In this document: one piece after another, positions 17,373 to 26,024 of the stretch
Layout: the number at the start of each line of letters is the position of its first letter
Position numbering within the stretch: the stretch's first letter is position 1
Assembly (NCBI GenBank): GCA_018402235.1
Contig: JAGYJJ010000004.1
Location: 124,001 to 188,000 of the forward strand
Direction: 5' to 3'
DNA: 64,000 nucleotides
From: Candidatus Nanopelagicales bacterium
GTDB taxonomy: Bacteria > Actinomycetota > Actinomycetes > S36-B12
Notes under the pieces: generated by a model
Database searches by the model: none
Told to the model about the DNA's origin: nothing
What the model saw: only the letters and a program-made list of their open reading frames with translations
Position numbers and translations under genes: made by a program

Positions 17373-18068
17373 ATGGTGCCAACAGTTGTACTTGTTCGTC
17401 ACGGACGAACCACCGCCAATGCCTCTGGCATTCTCGCGGGATGGTCGCAGGGAGTGCTCCTGGACGAAAAGGGGCATGAACAAGCAGCGAACACGGCAGA
17501 ACGCTTGTCTGTCGTGAAATTTGCGGGGATCGTCACGTCTCCCTTGGAGCGAACGCAGCAAACTGCCGATGCGATCGCCCAAGCCCAGGTGCGCAGCAAG
17601 AAGGCGCCGCAGGTTCATCTAGATGATCAAGTGGGGGAGTGTCACTACGGAGAGTGGACAGGCCGCGAACTCAAGAAGTTGGCCAAGGATCCACTATGGA
17701 AGGCCGTGCAGTCTCATCCGAGTTCGGTGACCTTTCCCGGTGGGGAATCCATGACCGCAATGCAGCAACGGGCCACCTCTGCCATTCGGCGGTGGAATGA
17801 GCACTTTGGCGAGAAGTCTGTTTACGCAGTGGTGAGCCACGGCGACGTCATCAAAGCGATACTGGCCGATGCTTTAGGAACGCATCTGGATCTGTTTCAG
17901 CGCATCTGCGTAGATCCGTGCTCAATCTCGATCATCGACTACACACACGACCGACCATTCGTGTTGCGCAGCAACGACGTCGGATCGGACCTGTCCTTCT
18001 TGAGTGGAAAGCCGAAGCGTGGGAGGAAATCCGACGCTTCGGTAGGCGGTGGTGCCGGACATGCCTAG
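17373..18068 (+). CDS. Histidine phosphatase, MSMEG_4193 phosphomutase-like family
   Basis: A cytosolic phosphoglycerate-mutase-fold protein of 231 residues with the catalytic LVRHGRTTAN at the N-terminus, TSPLERTQQTA, a GECHYGEWTGREL segment with the acidic catalytic residue, and SHGDVIKA near residue 150. The C-terminal 30 residues are basic and Gly-rich. The family is known mainly from its fixed association with DUF3090, SCO1664-type protein and mshC, as here, and its substrate has not been established to my knowledge. It overlaps the DUF3090 gene by eight bases. Start may be GTG 17376. Confidence 0.88.
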   Translation: MVPTVVLVRHGRTTANASGILAGWSQGVLLDEKGHEQAANTAERLSVVKFAGIVTSPLERTQQTADAIAQAQVRSKKAPQVHLDDQVGECHYGEWTGRELKKLAKDPLWKAVQSHPSSVTFPGGESMTAMQQRATSAIRRWNEHFGEKSVYAVVSHGDVIKAILADALGTHLDLFQRICVDPCSISIIDYTHDRPFVLRSNDVGSDLSFLSGKPKRGRKSDASVGGGAGHA

Positions 18069-18630
18069 ACGCATTTTGGAATTCCGCCTCCCCGAGCGTT
18101 TCGTAGTTGGAACAGCCGGCATGCCGGGGGATCGGACGTTCTACCTGCAGGCTCGATCGGCAGATCAAATCGTGAGTCTGATTTGTGAAAAGCAGCAAGC
18201 AGTGGTTCTCGCGGAGCGTATTGATCAACTGCTGAATGAAGTGACCGGAACCCGTGCCCCCGCAGATGCGATTCCGACCCAAGCGCCGGTCGAACTGGCA
18301 GATAACGCACCGCTGGACGTCCCTTTGGAGGAAGAGTTTCGGGTCGGTGCCATGGCTCTGGGTTGGGATGAGGCCAACAACCTCGTCGTGATCGAAGCGC
18401 ATGCAGTATCGGAGATTGAGAACTTCGAACCACCAGAGTTGGCAGATGACGATGCCGATGGCCCGGACACCCTTCGCGTGTGGTTGTCGGCGCCATACGC
18501 CCGAGCGTTCGCTGATCGCACTCGGACGGTTGTTGCCAGTGGTCGACCCTCGTGCCCGTTCTGCCAGCAGCCGCTTGATCCCCTCGGGCACATTTGTCCG
18601 CGCGCCAACGGGTACAAGCGCCGCTCATGA
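18061..18630 (+). CDS. DUF3090 family protein with C-terminal zinc ribbon
   Basis: A 189-residue protein of unknown function. The N-terminal beta-rich domain starts RRILEFRLPERFVVGTAG; an acidic linker follows (about residues 55-85), then EFRVGAMALGWDEANNLVVIEAHA, and a C-terminal segment CPFCQQPLDPLGHICPRANGY whose two CxxC/HxC pairs look like a zinc ribbon. ATG 18061 overlaps the phosphatase gene by eight bases, and its stop overlaps the next start as ATGA, so all three products are translationally coupled. Possibly a substrate or adaptor for the neighbouring kinase-like protein; that is inference. Confidence 0.85.
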   Translation: MPRRILEFRLPERFVVGTAGMPGDRTFYLQARSADQIVSLICEKQQAVVLAERIDQLLNEVTGTRAPADAIPTQAPVELADNAPLDVPLEEEFRVGAMALGWDEANNLVVIEAHAVSEIENFEPPELADDDADGPDTLRVWLSAPYARAFADRTRTVVASGRPSCPFCQQPLDPLGHICPRANGYKRRS

Positions 18631-19403
18631 CCAACGCGATCCGCCGGCGGCTGTTGGAGTGTCCGATGGAGGTGCAGGGTCGAATCATGAGCGCCAGCAA
18701 TGCCACCTTGCATTGCTCGCTCGACGAAGACCTCGCCGCTGTCTACAAGCCTCAACGCGGTGAGCGGCCGTTGTGGGATTTTCCGTCGGGAACTCTGACC
18801 GGCCGAGAAGTGATCAGCTTCGAGATCGATCGCGTGCTGGGATTCGACCTTATTCCGCCAACGGTCTGGCGCGCGGACGGACCTGCGGGCCCCGGGATGT
18901 GTCAAATGTGGGTCGAGGAAGATGAAGACGCTCGGCTCGTGGACGTAGTGGCGCCCGATGCCGTTCCTACCGGTTGGATTCCGGTGCTGAAGGCAACCGA
19001 CGGCCTAGGCCACCCGGTGGTGCTGGTGCACGCCGACGATGAGCGACTCCAGGCGATGGCCGTTTTGGATGCGATCCTCAACAACGGCGATCGCAAAGGA
19101 GGGCATGTGATCACCGACTTCACGGGGCGCATCTGGGGTGTCGACCACGGGGTCACGTTGTCCGTCGAGCCGAAGTTGCGCACGGTGCTGTGGGGCTGGG
19201 CAGGTGCGCCCATCCCCGAACACTTGCTGGAATCCGTCGCTCGCCTTCGTGCGCAGTTGCCGACAGGGATTCCCGGCATCGATCGGTGGCTTGATGCATA
19301 CGAGATCGCTGCACTGATCGACAGGTGCGAGTCCTTAGTGGAAACCGCCAGTTTCCCGTTGCCACATGAGGAGTGGCCCGCAATTCCTTGGCCCGTGTTC
19401 TGA
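18627..19403 (+). CDS. SCO1664 family protein, PI3/4-kinase-like fold
   Basis: A 258-residue actinobacterial protein distantly related to phosphatidylinositol 3/4-kinases and HipA-like kinases. Kinase-like landmarks: AVYKPQRGERPLWDFPSG (nucleotide-binding lysine), the catalytic-loop segment LDAILNNGDRKGGHV (NxDRxxxN-like with the DR pair), and IWGVDHGVTL in the place of the metal-binding DFG. The start ATGA overlaps the DUF3090 stop. The substrate is unknown. It follows a phosphatase and precedes mshC by 114 bases, which suggests a phosphorylation cycle of some kind in this module. Confidence 0.82.
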   Translation: MTNAIRRRLLECPMEVQGRIMSASNATLHCSLDEDLAAVYKPQRGERPLWDFPSGTLTGREVISFEIDRVLGFDLIPPTVWRADGPAGPGMCQMWVEEDEDARLVDVVAPDAVPTGWIPVLKATDGLGHPVVLVHADDERLQAMAVLDAILNNGDRKGGHVITDFTGRIWGVDHGVTLSVEPKLRTVLWGWAGAPIPEHLLESVARLRAQLPTGIPGIDRWLDAYEIAALIDRCESLVETASFPLPHEEWPAIPWPVF

Positions 19404-19435
19404 CCGTTGCGTTGTCCGCCTCGGTAGCCATGAGC

Positions 19436-19466
19436 GCTCGGGTAGCAATAAGCTCGGGTAGCAATA
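19436..19466. repeat. Near-tandem 15-bp repeat between SCO1664 gene and mshC
   Basis: GCTCGGGTAGCAATA twice, separated by one base, with a weaker third copy (TCGGTAGCCATGAGC) just before. It fills much of the 114-base leader region of mshC. No hairpin of note is seen. Confidence 0.7.
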
Positions 19467-19504
19467 TGTACGGATCAGTAAGTAAGGATTAATAGGTACG
19501 TAGA

Positions 19505-19510
19505 TAGGGT
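19505..19510 (+). promoter_or_regulatory. -10 hexamer TAGGGT before mshC
   Basis: TAGGGT ends seven bases before GTG 19518 with no Shine-Dalgarno between, so mshC is probably leaderless and has its own promoter apart from the upstream three-gene unit. Confidence 0.5.
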
Positions 19511-19517
19511 CCTGGCT

Positions 19518-20744
19518 GTGGATTCGTGGGTTGTTCCCTCGCGCCCGGACCTGCCGGGTACCGGAGCGCCGCTTCGACTCTTCGACACTGCTAGTGCCCA
19601 GATACGCCCCACAGCACCCGGGCCGGTTGCTCGCATCTACGTGTGTGGCATTACGCCCTACGACGCCACCCATATAGGTCATGCAAACACCTATGTTGCT
19701 TTCGACTTGATCAATCGGGCGTGGATTGATGCCGGGCACGAGGTGCACTACGTGCAGAACGTCACCGATATCGACGACCCTCTTTTGGAACGTGCGGTGG
19801 CCACCGGACAGGACTGGCGTGCCATAGCCGACCGGGAAACAGCGCTTTTTCGGCAAGACATGGCAGCCCTCAACGTTCTCCCTCCACGCAACTACATCGG
19901 AGCAGTCGAGTCGATACCTTCGGTGGCGCAGTATGTGGAGCGACTCCAAGCGCGCGGTGATGTGTACGCCGTAGATGGAGACCTGTATTTCCGCGTTCGA
20001 AGCGATCCACACTTCGGATCGGTGGCCAACCTCGATGTCGAGACGATGTTGCGGCTGTTTGCTGAGCGTGGCGGTGATCCGGATCGGCCCGGGAAGGAAG
20101 ATCCCCTGGATTCCCTCGTGTGGCAGAGCGAACGTCCGAACGAGCCTGCGTGGGACACCCCGCTGGGTCATGGTCGGCCTGGGTGGCATATCGAGTGCGC
20201 GGCCATCGCGCTGGATTTTTTGGGCATGACGATCGACGTCCAAGGGGGCGGTTCGGATTTGGTGTTCCCGCACCACGAGATGGGTGCGTCGGAGGCACAA
20301 CGCATTACGAGTGAGTATCCCTTCGCGCGTCACTACGTGCATTCGGGGATGGTGGGCTGGCAGGGGCACAAGATGAGCAAGTCTCGCGGCAACTTGGTGT
20401 TCGTCTCGACGCTCCGACACGAGGGCGTGGATCCGATGGCAATTCGGATGGCCTTACTTGCGCACCATTACCGCTCCGATTGGGCATGGACCCCACACGG
20501 TCTCGAAGGCGCGACGGAGAGGTTGGCTCGCTGGCGGGCAGCGGTCGCACTCCCATCGGGGCCGAGCGCCGACACCACCCTCGCCCGGGTGCGTGAGGTG
20601 CTGGCAGATGATCTGCGCACGCCTTCGGCACTTGATGCCATAGACAGTTGGGCGCATGCCGCACTCACCACTGGCGGAGACGACCGGCAGGCACCGGACC
20701 TGATCTCACGTATGAGTGATGCTCTCTTGGGCGTGCGGTTATAG
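19518..20744 (+). CDS. mshC: Cysteine:1D-myo-inosityl 2-amino-2-deoxy-alpha-D-glucopyranoside ligase
   Basis: ATP-dependent joining of cysteine to GlcN-inositol, the penultimate step of mycothiol synthesis. It is a cysteinyl-tRNA synthetase paralogue of 408 residues with the HIGH motif as THIGHANTY, zinc ligands in YVCGITPYD and [12 protein letters not shown] plus HHEMGASE, and the KMSKS motif as [10 protein letters not shown]. It lacks the tRNA-binding C-terminal extension of CysS and is the right length for MshC. Followed by pgi after two bases. Its presence marks the host as a mycothiol-using actinobacterium. Confidence 0.95.
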   Translation: MDSWVVPSRPDLPGTGAPLRLFDTASAQIRPTAPGPVARIYVCGITPYDATHIGHANTYVAFDLINRAWIDAGHEVHYVQNVTDIDDPLLERAVATGQDWRAIADRETALFRQDMAALNVLPPRNYIGAVESIPSVAQYVERLQARGDVYAVDGDLYFRVRSDPHFGSVANLDVETMLRLFAERGGDPDRPGKEDPLDSLVWQSERPNEPAWDTPLGHGRPGWHIECAAIALDFLGMTIDVQGGGSDLVFPHHEMGASEAQRITSEYPFARHYVHSGMVGWQGHKMSKSRGNLVFVSTLRHEGVDPMAIRMALLAHHYRSDWAWTPHGLEGATERLARWRAAVALPSGPSADTTLARVREVLADDLRTPSALDAIDSWAHAALTTGGDDRQAPDLISRMSDALLGVRL

Positions 20745-20746
20745 CG

Positions 20747-22381
20747 ATGATCCCCACTATTGATCCCACGGGTGTGCCTGCCTGGAATGAACTCACCAAA
20801 CGCGCAGCCGCACCTCCCACCATTCGAGAACTGCTCGATGGCCCCCGGGACTTTCTGCGCTTAGATGCCGCCGGAGTGTCCTTCGACTTCAGTCGCCAAC
20901 GAGTAGACGAGGCAACGCTCGAAAACCTCGTGGAGCTGTCAAGTGAGCTCCAGGTCGAGGAACTGCGGGATGCGATGTTCAGCGGCTCCCATATCAACAC
21001 GACCGAAAACCGTCCCGCGCTGCACACTGCGCTGCGAATGCCTCACCACGCTGCGTTGGAGGTGGATGGTCATAATGTGGTCACCGACGTCCATGACGTC
21101 TTGAATCGAATGCGGGTATTCGCCGAAGGCGTGCGTACCGGCGCATGGCGCGGTGCTGATGGTCGCGAGATCACCGATGTTGTGAACATCGGGATCGGCG
21201 GATCTGACCTCGGTCCGGCCATGGCCTACCGTGCGCTTCGGCCGTACCGGCAACAAGGATTGCGCTGCCACTTTGTCTCCAATGTCGATCCTTCAGACAT
21301 TGCCAGTGTGTTAGACCACCTTGACCCCGCCACCACGCTGTTTGTCGTCGCTTCCAAGACGTTCACCACGCAAGAAACGATGGCCAACGCAGACTTTGCC
21401 CGCACGTGGGTCACCACCGCTCTGGGGCCTAACGCAGTAGTGCGGCATTTCGTCGCGGTATCCACCAATCAAGAGGCCGTGGAGGCCTTCGGTATCGAGT
21501 CAGCAAATATGTTCGGCTTCTGGGACTGGGTGGGGGGTCGCTATTCGATGACCTCCGCGATCGGCTTGTCCACCCTCATCGCTGTTGGCCCGGTGAATTT
21601 CCGTGCGATGTTGGATGGTTTCGCTGCGATGGACGAGCACTTCCGCACCACGCCAGCAACACAGAACGTACCGATGCTCATGGGATTGATCGCAGTCTGG
21701 AACCGCACTTTTCTCGGCATTCCTACAACAGCGGTGCTGCCCTACAGCAACGATCTTTCGCTTTTCCCGGCTTACCTGCAACAGCTGGCCATGGAGAGCA
21801 ACGGCAAGTCGGTCCGACGCGATGGGGCACCGATCGAATACGCGACCGGCGGCATCATCTGGGGGGAGTCAGGGACCAACGGGCAGCACTCTTTCTATCA
21901 ACTTCTGCATCAAGGCACCGACAACGTTGCCTCCGATGTAATCGTGGTGGCCAATCCAGAGCCTGGGAGCGACATCATGCAGATCGCCCAGCAGGAGATA
22001 CTGGTTTCGAATGCGCTCGCACAAGCATCGGTACTGTCCTGCGGGGTTACCGAACACGAGCTCCAGCAAGCCGGCACCCCCGAAGAATTGCTCGCCCACA
22101 AAGTGATGCCCGGTAATCGGCCCACCTCTGTGGTGATGCTTGCGGATCTAACCCCGTTCGCCCTGGGCGCACTCATCGCCGCATACGAACACAGCGTGTT
22201 CGTGCAAGGGGCCATCTGGCAGATAAACTCCTTTGATCAATGGGGCGTGGAGTTTGGGAAAAAGGTGGCCGGCGGCATCCTCGCCGATGTCGCAGCCGGT
22301 ACGAGCAACAACCCCGATCTCGATCCGGCAACTCAAGCATCTCTCGCGCAATACCTTGAACTGCGCTCGGAGCAGCGATGA
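20747..22381 (+). CDS. pgi: Glucose-6-phosphate isomerase
   Basis: Interconverts glucose 6-phosphate and fructose 6-phosphate. The 544-residue protein carries DVVNIGIGGSDLGPAMAY, the FSK/KTFTTQET region, FWDWVGGRYSMTSAIGL (PGI signature 1 region) and GQHSFYQLLHQGT, with C-terminal FDQWGVEFGKKVAG (signature 2). Length and motif order are those of the long bacterial/eukaryotic type. It follows mshC by two bases and overlaps a small downstream gene as ATGA; the same operon therefore mixes glycolysis and mycothiol synthesis, both starting from glucose 6-phosphate (inositol phosphate is made from it). Confidence 0.96.
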   Translation: MIPTIDPTGVPAWNELTKRAAAPPTIRELLDGPRDFLRLDAAGVSFDFSRQRVDEATLENLVELSSELQVEELRDAMFSGSHINTTENRPALHTALRMPHHAALEVDGHNVVTDVHDVLNRMRVFAEGVRTGAWRGADGREITDVVNIGIGGSDLGPAMAYRALRPYRQQGLRCHFVSNVDPSDIASVLDHLDPATTLFVVASKTFTTQETMANADFARTWVTTALGPNAVVRHFVAVSTNQEAVEAFGIESANMFGFWDWVGGRYSMTSAIGLSTLIAVGPVNFRAMLDGFAAMDEHFRTTPATQNVPMLMGLIAVWNRTFLGIPTTAVLPYSNDLSLFPAYLQQLAMESNGKSVRRDGAPIEYATGGIIWGESGTNGQHSFYQLLHQGTDNVASDVIVVANPEPGSDIMQIAQQEILVSNALAQASVLSCGVTEHELQQAGTPEELLAHKVMPGNRPTSVVMLADLTPFALGALIAAYEHSVFVQGAIWQINSFDQWGVEFGKKVAGGILADVAAGTSNNPDLDPATQASLAQYLELRSEQR

Positions 22382-22683
22382 GTACACCCGTTGATTCGGT
22401 ACGCCTCGCGCGCATGCTGGAAATCGCGGAGGCAGAGTTGGACACAGCTGCAGGGGGTGGGCCGTTGTGCAAAGTGTCGATGACCGGCACAACGGCCCAG
22501 TCCGTGAAGTACTTCGAAGGTAGGTGGGCTGCCTTACGTGAAGTGCAGCGAGGAGACGATCCCACAGAGGCGTTCAACAGATGGCGCAAGGAATACGAAC
22601 GACACCAGCATAAGAATTCAGGTGAAGAGTGGGTGCACTACAGCGCCGGCGGGGTAGATGCGTTGTTCGAGTTGCTCGATTAA
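22378..22683 (+). CDS. Small hypothetical protein coupled to pgi
   Basis: A 101-residue soluble protein that I do not recognise. It has a helical N-terminus (VRLARMLEIAEAELDTAAGG), a central VSMTGTTAQSVKYFEGRWAALREVQRG segment, a charged helix (RWRKEYERHQHK) and a short C-terminal helix. There is no signal, membrane segment or metal motif. The ATGA overlap with pgi implies coupled translation. It is convergent with PAC2 (four-base gap). Confidence 0.7.
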   Translation: MSTPVDSVRLARMLEIAEAELDTAAGGGPLCKVSMTGTTAQSVKYFEGRWAALREVQRGDDPTEAFNRWRKEYERHQHKNSGEEWVHYSAGGVDALFELLD

Positions 22684-22687
22684 ATCG

Positions 22688-23533
22688 CTAATCGGTACTA
22701 CGACGGCGTAAGTAGCGCTCAAACTCGCGGGCAATTGCCTCACCGGAGGCTTCAGGGAGTTCGGTTGTATCGCGCGCCTGCTCGAGTTGGCGAACGTAGT
22801 CGGCAACTTCCTCGTCGTCCTCGGCGAGTTCGTCCACACCGATCTCCCACGCACGAGCTTCTTCAACGAGTTCGCCCAAGGGAACTGGGATGTCGAGCAC
22901 ATCCTCCACTTTTCGAACAAGAGCGAGTGTTCCCTTTGGTGAGGGCGCCTGACCCACGTAGTGCGGTATCGCCGCCCACAGCGACACCGCAGCTATCCCA
23001 AATCGCTCACACGCTTCTTGGATCACGCCGACTATGCCTGTTGGACCTTCGTAGCTGCTCGGTTCCATCCCGAGATCAGCGGCGAGCCGGCCATCGGTTG
23101 TGGAACCGGTGACCGGTACCGGACGTGTGTGGGGGCTATCGGACAGCAGAGCGCCGAGCGTGACAACCAAGTTCACGTCCAACTCGGCAGCCAATCCCAA
23201 GATCTCGCGCGTGAATTGCTGCCAGCGCATATTCGGTTCGATGCCCTGGATGAGCACTACATCACGGGGGAAGAGCGGAATACGTGCTAGATAAACACGC
23301 GTTGCGGGCCACTCCAGTTGGCGGACTCCTGAATCGTCCAGACATATGTGCGGGCGATTCACCTGGTAGTCGTAGTACTCCTCGGGGTCGAGTTCCATGA
23401 GCAATTCGGCCTGCCAGACCTCACGCAGGTGCGTAATGGCCAAGCTCGCCGCCTCGCCGGCGTCGTTCCATCCCTCGAAGGCCGCAATCATCACCGGGTC
23501 GGTGAGCGACGGAAGGCCGTCGTACTCGATCAC
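22688..23533 (-). CDS. PAC2 family protein
   Basis: A 281-residue protein of the proteasome-assembly-chaperone-2 family. The PAC2 core is seen in MIAAFEGWNDAGEAASLA, DVVLIQGIEPNMRW and GMEPSSYEGPTGIVG; the last 60 residues are acidic and helical. In actinobacteria such proteins occur near proteasome genes (I recall Rv2125 in M. tuberculosis), and here the proteasome cluster begins 3.5 kb away. A chaperone role in actinobacteria is not proven to my knowledge. It is in an operon behind the alpha/beta hydrolase (nine-base gap). Confidence 0.88.
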   Translation of the reverse strand: MIEYDGLPSLTDPVMIAAFEGWNDAGEAASLAITHLREVWQAELLMELDPEEYYDYQVNRPHICLDDSGVRQLEWPATRVYLARIPLFPRDVVLIQGIEPNMRWQQFTREILGLAAELDVNLVVTLGALLSDSPHTRPVPVTGSTTDGRLAADLGMEPSSYEGPTGIVGVIQEACERFGIAAVSLWAAIPHYVGQAPSPKGTLALVRKVEDVLDIPVPLGELVEEARAWEIGVDELAEDDEEVADYVRQLEQARDTTELPEASGEAIAREFERYLRRRSTD

Positions 23534-23542
23534 GGTGCCCCC

Positions 23543-24454
23543 TTACGCACGAGTCCGCTCGGCAATAGTCTCCAACAAACCCGCCACCAGGGCCGGCCAC
23601 TGCAAGGGTACGTCGTGCAGTGCCCGGTGCCAGCGTTGCACGAAAAATGGGGCGGGCAGATCTGCTAGCGCCTCGTCGCGGGCGATCTCCCAGGCACGCG
23701 AAGTCCGATCCTCGTTTTCGTCGTCACCCGCTATGACCCTCGTGTCGCACACGACTACCCATACCGGGCACGCCACTACTGGAATGTCGTCCCCGCTGTC
23801 GTAGTCGAACAGAGCATCAAGCACCGACATGTGCCGCTCCATCCCTAAGCGGGAGTAGGTGCGGCCCGCCTCGTCGGTGCGAAACGTAGGTTCGAGCGCA
23901 TCTTGCAGTTCGAGCCCCCAGTAGGGGGAAAGGTCGCCGGAGGAAATGGCCTCCCACAGCACCGGCTGCATCATGCCCAACGGCGGGGGTCGCAGTGCTT
24001 CGCGCACTTCGTCATGCGTGCCCGCGCGCCCCACGAGATGGCGCGGGCCGAACAGGCCACCGTCGATCAGGGCACAAGCGCGAATCCGCGCCGGGTGCGC
24101 TGCAGCGGCATGTAACGCCACTGAGGCACCCCAGGAGTGACCGACCACGATCGCCTGCGTGATATCCAGTGCGTCAAGTACTTCGACCACATCTGCAGCG
24201 AGACGGTCCATGCTGAAGTCGAGTTCGACCCCGATGTCGATGCCGTCGTCAGTAACGCTCGCATCGCCGTGGCCGCGTTGATCAAGGGTGATGATTCGCC
24301 CGCCCCGCATGCGATGGATGACCGGCCCCCAATAGTGCCGTTGTTGAGATAGGCCGTGCAACAGCACAATCGGGAGATGTTGCTCGACAGCCGCAGAAGT
24401 CAAGGTGAAGTCCTCGACCACCACCACAGCACCATCGGACGTTTGCACTCGCAT
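23543..24454 (-). CDS. Alpha/beta hydrolase
   Basis: A 303-residue cytosolic hydrolase. The oxyanion segment LLHGLSQQRHYWGP, the catalytic serine in VGHSWGASVAL (GxSxG) and the C-terminal histidine in QRWHRALHDVP are all in order, with a lid domain between. ATG 24454 is preferred over GTG 24463: TAGCGT ends seven bases before it, the leaderless pattern. It leads the two-gene unit with PAC2. The substrate (ester, epoxide or other) cannot be told. Confidence 0.87.
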   Translation of the reverse strand: MRVQTSDGAVVVVEDFTLTSAAVEQHLPIVLLHGLSQQRHYWGPVIHRMRGGRIITLDQRGHGDASVTDDGIDIGVELDFSMDRLAADVVEVLDALDITQAIVVGHSWGASVALHAAAAHPARIRACALIDGGLFGPRHLVGRAGTHDEVREALRPPPLGMMQPVLWEAISSGDLSPYWGLELQDALEPTFRTDEAGRTYSRLGMERHMSVLDALFDYDSGDDIPVVACPVWVVVCDTRVIAGDDENEDRTSRAWEIARDEALADLPAPFFVQRWHRALHDVPLQWPALVAGLLETIAERTRA

Positions 24455-24461
24455 GCGGCAC

Positions 24462-24467
24462 ACGCTA
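24462..24467 (-). promoter_or_regulatory. -10 hexamer TAGCGT before the alpha/beta hydrolase-PAC2 unit
   Basis: TAGCGT ends seven bases before ATG 24454. The divergent HAD gene has its own TAGACT at 24474-24479, seven bases away, so the two promoters are almost back to back. Confidence 0.45.
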
Positions 24468-24489
24468 GCGACCTAGACTCACGTCCACG

Positions 24490-25176
24490 ATGACCGATTC
24501 CCCGAGTGCAGTCCTTTTCGACATGGACGGCACCTTGATCGATAGCGAGCACCTGTGGCTGGCGGCCGAGATCGAGGTCATGGCCCACCTGGGATCGGAC
24601 TGGAAAACAGCCGACCAACAACACTGTCTCGGCGGGCCACTCGAGCGAGTTGCGGCGTACATGGTCCAGCGAAGCGGGACAGATCAAACGCCTGCGGACG
24701 TTAGCCGCTTGCTGTTGAACACCATCGAAGGACACATGCGTCGCGAGCCGCTGCAATGGCGGCCGGGTGCCATCCACTTCCTCACAGCAGCGATCGATAG
24801 GGACATCCCGCGCGCTTTGGTGACAGCCTCCTGGGCGGTTTTGGTCGATGCTCTGGCCGAACGCATGTATGACGAGATCGGCACCGAGCCCTTTACCGTG
24901 GTCGTTGCTGGGGATCACGTCACGAACAGCAAACCGCATCCTGAGCCGTACCTGCGCGCGGCGGGACTCATCGGGGTGCAAGCAACCGAATGTCTTGCCA
25001 TCGAAGATTCACCTACGGGTGTTCGCTCTGCCGCGGCCGCTGGGTGCGTGGTTGTTGCGGTTCCGCATATTGCCCAGATCCCGCCGGACATCACAGGTGT
25101 CCATGTGATCGAAAGCCTTGAGCACACTGATCTGCAAGCGCTGTGGGATGCGGCCAGAACTGCCGACCTTCCCTAA
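24490..25176 (+). CDS. HAD family hydrolase, beta-phosphoglucomutase-like
   Basis: A 228-residue phosphatase/phosphomutase. Motif I is LFDMDGTLIDSEH, motif II is LVTASW, motif III lies in the SKPHPEPYL segment and motif IV in LAIEDSPTGVRSAAAAGC; a helical cap domain lies between I and II. This is the subfamily I HAD layout of CbbY/PgmB-type proteins. Substrate unknown. TAGACT at 24474-24479 is a plausible -10 element, ten bases before the start. Its stop overlaps that of the convergent RecB-like nuclease. Confidence 0.88.
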   Translation: MTDSPSAVLFDMDGTLIDSEHLWLAAEIEVMAHLGSDWKTADQQHCLGGPLERVAAYMVQRSGTDQTPADVSRLLLNTIEGHMRREPLQWRPGAIHFLTAAIDRDIPRALVTASWAVLVDALAERMYDEIGTEPFTVVVAGDHVTNSKPHPEPYLRAAGLIGVQATECLAIEDSPTGVRSAAAAGCVVVAVPHIAQIPPDITGVHVIESLEHTDLQALWDAARTADLP

Positions 25177-25985
25177 TCCACAGCAGGAAGAGGGGGAGTG
25201 GTGCCTCCTTGGCTCGGGCAGTAGTCGTGAAAGGAACACCAGGCGCACAGCGCTGATGGCGAGGGCCGGAAACCGTCGTCCACAGCTCGCGTGATCGCAT
25301 CGCGGATCGCCAGCACCTTGCGCTCGGTAGCTATCAACTCATCGGCGATGGGCTCGTAGCTGATGGTCTGACCGTCCTTGAAGTACATCAATTGAAGCCG
25401 GGTAGGAACCTCGCCGGTCATGCGCCACCACACCAGGGCGTAGAAGCGCATCTGGAACATTGCCTTGGACTCGTATCCGGCGCCGGGACTCTTGCCGGTC
25501 TTGTAATCGACGAGTCGAATGCGTCCATCGGGGGCTTGATCTACTCGATCCACGAATCCACGCAGCGTGAAGCCGTCGTCGAGTTCCGTTGAGACCGCCA
25601 TCTCGCGGGCATGTGGTTCCAACCGGCGGGGATCTTCCATCGCGAAGTAGGTGTCCAAAAGTGCTCGGGATGGTGCGATAACTGCCTGGGCCAGCGCCGT
25701 TGGATCCAGGTCCGAGGACAACCCCTCGACGAGAGCAGCCGCGCTGTCGGGGTCGGAATCTCGCAAAGTCAGCCAGCGCTGTTCGAATAACTCGACTGCA
25801 CGATCCACGGTTCGATCCCGTGCCTCCAGGGCGAACAGGTCCTCGAGCGCTCCGTGGACCAATGTTCCACGCACGGCGGCAGCCGAGGGTGGCTCGGGGA
25901 GCTTGTCGATAACCCTTAGTCGGTACAACAGTGGGCAGGTGAGAAAATCGCCGGCCCGCGACGGTGAGATCGTGGCCGGAAACAT
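25173..25985 (-). CDS. RecB/Cas4-like PD-(D/E)XK nuclease with iron-sulfur cysteines
   Basis: A 270-residue stand-alone RecB-family nuclease. The core motifs are RGTLVHGALEDLF (histidine), LRGFVDRVDQ (metal-binding Asp) and RLVDYKTGK (D-x-K). One cysteine near the N-terminus (FLTCPLLYR) and three near the C-terminus (CAWCSFHDYC) have the AddB/Cas4 arrangement that binds a 4Fe-4S cluster. No CRISPR array or cas gene is nearby, so a general DNA-repair role is likelier. Start: ATG 25985 with TAAGGT seven bases upstream. I recall a homologue (Rv2119) in the same position beside trmI in M. tuberculosis. Confidence 0.87.
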   Translation of the reverse strand: MFPATISPSRAGDFLTCPLLYRLRVIDKLPEPPSAAAVRGTLVHGALEDLFALEARDRTVDRAVELFEQRWLTLRDSDPDSAAALVEGLSSDLDPTALAQAVIAPSRALLDTYFAMEDPRRLEPHAREMAVSTELDDGFTLRGFVDRVDQAPDGRIRLVDYKTGKSPGAGYESKAMFQMRFYALVWWRMTGEVPTRLQLMYFKDGQTISYEPIADELIATERKVLAIRDAITRAVDDGFRPSPSALCAWCSFHDYCPSQGGTTPPLPAVD

Positions 25986-25992
25986 GTCACTC

Positions 25993-25998
25993 ACCTTA
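25993..25998 (-). promoter_or_regulatory. -10 hexamer TAAGGT before the RecB-like nuclease
   Basis: TAAGGT ends seven bases before ATG 25985. The AAGG within it could alternatively be a Shine-Dalgarno, so the leaderless reading is not certain here. Confidence 0.35.
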
Positions 25999-26011
25999 GA
26001 TGCGCTGGCAC

Positions 26012-26017
26012 TAGGGT
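26012..26017 (+). promoter_or_regulatory. -10 hexamer TAGGGT before trmI
   Basis: TAGGGT ends seven bases before ATG 26025, with an AT-rich spacer (CAATTGA) and no Shine-Dalgarno. It is the first promoter of the trmI-proteasome gene series. Confidence 0.5.
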
Positions 26018-26024
26018 CAATTGA

